64,000 bases of DNA from contig CP072107.1 in the NCBI GenBank assembly GCA_022870705.1, forward strand, positions 363,501-427,500, written 5' to 3'. Position 1 is the first letter of the stretch; the number at the start of each line of letters is the position of its first letter. The notes under the pieces are model-generated. The model saw nothing but the letters and a program-made list of their open reading frames with translations. It searched no databases and was not told where the DNA came from. The DNA comes from Oscillospiraceae bacterium CM. GTDB taxonomy: Bacteria; Bacillota; Clostridia; Oscillospirales; Oscillospiraceae. The translations under genes were made by a program, and so were the position numbers. Of the stretch, positions 62,037 through 64,000 are shown piece by piece.

Positions 62037-62244
62037 CGCCTTTTTGCCCAGTCACGCGTGCGGGGCGCGCGGAATAGAATGTACGGAATCTCGGATAAAT
62101 TGCCGTACATATAAGTCGTATTGATGATTGAAGACAACAGGCAGCCGGAAAACGCAGAACGCCCATGTGAACGGGCGTCGTCGGTGGTACCCGACGGGCG
62201 GCCCCGGTGTGCTGCGGCCCGGATCGAGTTAAAGGAGGATATCC
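62037..62244 (+). other. Structured 5' leader upstream of dpaA, T-box-like element possible
   Basis: The region shows paired segments: GTACGG/CCGTAC near 62081 and 62103, ACGCCC/GGGCGT near 62160-62178, and GTCGG-TGGTAC-CCGAC (62180-62195). The TGGTACC block resembles the tRNA acceptor-contacting motif of T-boxes. A G/C-rich hairpin follows at 62198-62222. Identification is tentative. No gene is seen. Confidence 0.35.
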
Positions 62245-63114
62245 ATGCGTTTTTCTGTGATTGGCGGTGATATGCGTCAGGCAAAGCTCGCCGAACTTCT
62301 GGCGGCTGATAATCACGCGGTTTCCGCTTTCGCGATTGACAAAATACGCTTTGAAAACGACATCGTGCAAGCGGAGGGATTAAAGGATGCCGTCGTTTCT
62401 GCCGATTGCATCATATTGCCGCTGCCGCTGACGTCTAAAGAGGGGCTTTTGAACACGCCGCTCAGCGCGGAGCTGACGGCAACGCGTGAAGTGCTCGCCG
62501 CGCTGCGCCCCGACCAACTCATCTGTGCCGGAAGGATCGACTGTACGGCTTATGAGTTGGCTGATGCCATGGGGCTGACGCTGATTGATTACCTTGAGCG
62601 GGAGGAGCTCGCCGTCGCCAACGCCGTTGCGGCAGCCGAGGGTGCGATTCAGCTTATGATGGAGGAAACGCCGATTACGGTTTGCCACGCAAAGTGCCTT
62701 GTCATCGGTTTCGGGCGGATCGGCAAAATTTTGAGCCATCGGCTGCATGCGCTTGGCGCACATGTCACGGCAACGGCCAGAAACTACCCGGACCTTGCGT
62801 GGATTCGCGCCTATGGGTATAACGCGACCCCAACGGGCAGCATTGACACCATTTTGGCCGACTACGACGTCGTCATTAACACCGTTCCGGCCAGAGTACT
62901 CGGCGAAAACCGGCTGCGAAAGTTAAAGCAGGGCTGCCTCTGCCTAGACCTTGCCTCAAAGCCGGGCGGCATGGATTTTACGGCAGCCTCGAAGCTCGGC
63001 ATCAAAGCCGTCTGGGCGCTCAGTCTGCCGGGCGAAGTGGCGCCCGTGACATCCGGTGCGATCATCCGGGATACGATATATAATATATTAAATGAAAAGG
63101 GCATTAAAATATGA
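62245..63114 (+). CDS. dpaA: Dipicolinate synthase subunit A (SpoVFA)
   Basis: The 289-residue protein forms dipicolinate, the spore-core chelator, from dihydrodipicolinate. It has an N-terminal domain (MRFSVIGGDMRQAKLAELLA, GLKDAVVSADCIILPLPLTS) and a C-terminal NAD(P)-binding domain with CLVIGFGRIGKILSHRLHAL (about residue 150) and TARNYPDLAWIRAYGY. The end includes LDLASKPGGMDFTAASKLGI and LPGEVAPVTSGAIIRDTIYN. AAAGGAGG lies 9 bases before ATG at 62245. It overlaps dpaB by 4 bases. Confidence 0.95.
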   Translation: MRFSVIGGDMRQAKLAELLAADNHAVSAFAIDKIRFENDIVQAEGLKDAVVSADCIILPLPLTSKEGLLNTPLSAELTATREVLAALRPDQLICAGRIDCTAYELADAMGLTLIDYLEREELAVANAVAAAEGAIQLMMEETPITVCHAKCLVIGFGRIGKILSHRLHALGAHVTATARNYPDLAWIRAYGYNATPTGSIDTILADYDVVINTVPARVLGENRLRKLKQGCLCLDLASKPGGMDFTAASKLGIKAVWALSLPGEVAPVTSGAIIRDTIYNILNEKGIKI

Positions 63115-63695
63115 ACAGCAAGACGGTTGGGTTTGCCTTTTGCGGCTCCTACTGCACCTTTGAAAAAGCCATCGGCGCGTTGGAAAAAATCCGGGACATA
63201 TATGGAAACGTTAAACCGGTCATGTCGGAAAGCGCCTGCCGGACGGACACGCGGTTTGGAACGGCGCAGAGCTTTATCGATCGAATCGAGACAATTTGCG
63301 GTGAAAAAATCATTGGCACCATCAAAGAAGCCGAGCCGCTGGGGCCAAAAACGCCGCTTGATATACTGGTGATTGCCCCCTGCACGGGTAACACGCTGGC
63401 AAAACTGGCATCCGGCATCACGGATACAAGCGTCACGATGGCGGCCAAGGCGCATTTGCGCAATGGGCGGCCTTTGTTAATCGCCTTGTCGACAAATGAC
63501 GGACTCTCCGGCAACGCTGCAAACATTGGGGCGCTGCTCAGCAGGAAAAACGTTTTCTTTGTGCCGTTTTATCAGGACGACCCCGTTCATAAGAATTTTT
63601 CCGTCACCGCTGATTTTGAGCTTTTGCCCGAAGCCGTTGACGCGGCGCTCAATGGCATTCAGTTGCAGCCGGTTCTCCGGGGAACACCGGTATAA
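63111..63695 (+). CDS. dpaB: Dipicolinate synthase subunit B (SpoVFB, flavoprotein)
   Basis: The 194-residue flavoprotein-fold subunit has VGFAFCGSYCTFEKAIGALE at the start, MSESACRTDTRFGTAQSFID, LDILVIAPCTGNTLAKLASG, DTSVTMAAKAHLRNGRPLLI and FVPFYQDDPVHKNFS. It pairs with DpaA. A terminator follows. In the Bacillus model both genes are sigma-K controlled. Confidence 0.95.
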   Translation: MNSKTVGFAFCGSYCTFEKAIGALEKIRDIYGNVKPVMSESACRTDTRFGTAQSFIDRIETICGEKIIGTIKEAEPLGPKTPLDILVIAPCTGNTLAKLASGITDTSVTMAAKAHLRNGRPLLIALSTNDGLSGNAANIGALLSRKNVFFVPFYQDDPVHKNFSVTADFELLPEAVDAALNGIQLQPVLRGTPV

Positions 63696-63721
63696 AAGCC
63701 GGTTAAAGGTATATATAGAAA

Positions 63722-63747
63722 AATCAGGCCGCTTTCGCGGCCTGATT
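63722..63747. terminator. Bidirectional terminator between dpaB and metA
   Basis: AATCAGGCCGC (63722-63732) pairs with GCGGCCTGATT (63737-63747) around TTTC. Confidence 0.8.
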
Positions 63748-63762
63748 GCTGTGTTATACTGC

Positions 63763-64000
63763 TTATTCGTTGCCGATATCATCGATGTCGTACGGTGTTG
63801 TCTGGTAGACGTAGTAATCGAGCCAATTTGAATACATCAGCTGGGCGTGGGCACGCCATGTGACAAGAGGGGCCTTCGAAGGGTCGTCGTTCGGGAAGTA
63901 GTTTTTCGGAATATCAATGTCAAGACCCCTGCTGACATCGCGCAGGTATTCAAGCGCCAAGGTCTCCGCGTCGTATTCCGGGTGGCCGGTGATGAAAAAC
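63763..64000 (-). CDS. metA: Homoserine O-acyltransferase MetA (C-terminal part, cut by window edge)
   Basis: The frame is open to the right edge; the last 78 residues are visible. The segment [18 protein letters not shown] carries the conserved His-Pro-Glu-Tyr-Asp motif, in which the His and Glu belong to the catalytic triad. [20 protein letters not shown] and [15 protein letters not shown] are typical MetA C-terminal sequence. It acylates homoserine in methionine synthesis (acetyl or succinyl donor not decidable here). It is convergent with dpaB. Confidence 0.93.
   Translation of the reverse strand, partial: FFITGHPEYDAETLALEYLRDVSRGLDIDIPKNYFPNDDPSKAPLVTWRAHAQLMYSNWLDYYVYQTTPYDIDDIGNE

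Overview
The window looks like chromosomal DNA of an endospore-forming, anaerobe-type Firmicute (Clostridia; an Oscillospirales/Ruminococcaceae-like lineage is my inference from gene order and moderately high GC). The evidence for sporulation is a spore-coat transglutaminase (tgl), a SleB-like cortex hydrolase, an unsplit sigK, both dipicolinate synthase subunits (dpaA/dpaB) and two YjcZ-like micropeptides. Gram-positive control signals include a perfect CIRCE operator, an FMN riboswitch and a large Alu-type SRP RNA. Layout: 1-1.85 kb holds the 3' part of uvsE and a convergent TspO-like membrane gene. About 1.9-18.9 kb is a mosaic of mobile DNA. It starts with a complete IS21-family element (istA/istB), then a 5'-truncated tyrosine recombinase and an intact one. 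After a clear recombination junction near 6.49 kb comes a minus-strand block from an integrative conjugative element (ICE): a split cytosine methyltransferase, a TrbL/VirB6-like channel protein, a VirB2-like small protein, a Trp-rich secreted protein, and a Tad/Flp-type pilus set (TadZ-, CpaF-, TadB-, TadC- and TadE-like). Relaxase, VirB4 and VirD4 are absent, so this is a fragment. tRNA-fMet sits just beyond it. From 19.4 kb onward the DNA is mostly housekeeping: an unknown gene with tgl; SbcD/SbcC-like nuclease partners (YhaO/YhaN type); a SleB-like hydrolase; CPBP protease and mutS; the recJ-relA-dtd-MBL-hemZ operon; a uridine-kinase-like gene; rpiB; and a PMT-family glycosyltransferase. 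An IS30-family element interrupts at 40.3-41.6 kb. Then follow a DUF4829-like lipoprotein; hrcA-grpE-dnaK-dnaJ; ribU with its FMN riboswitch; a YpsA-like gene; sigK; a G5/M23 peptidase; an ogt-ABC transporter operon; ybaB-dnaX; SRP RNA; micropeptides; an SLH protein; nifS-nadA-nifU; dpaAB; and the 3' end of metA at the right edge. How the genes work together: uvsE, mutS, recJ, sbcCD-like and ogt form a scattered DNA repair set. nifS-nadA-nifU couples NAD synthesis to Fe-S supply, because NadA needs a 4Fe-4S cluster. sigK would drive late mother-cell genes, which in relatives include tgl and dpaAB. The most unusual items are the split, out-of-frame overlapping methyltransferase, the conjugation block that mixes Tad-pilus and VirB-like parts with a 16-Trp secreted protein, the unknown gene translationally coupled to tgl, the tandem micropeptides too short for routine gene calling, and an ogt gene whose start codon appears to be missing. 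All calls come from reading the sequence; no database search was possible.
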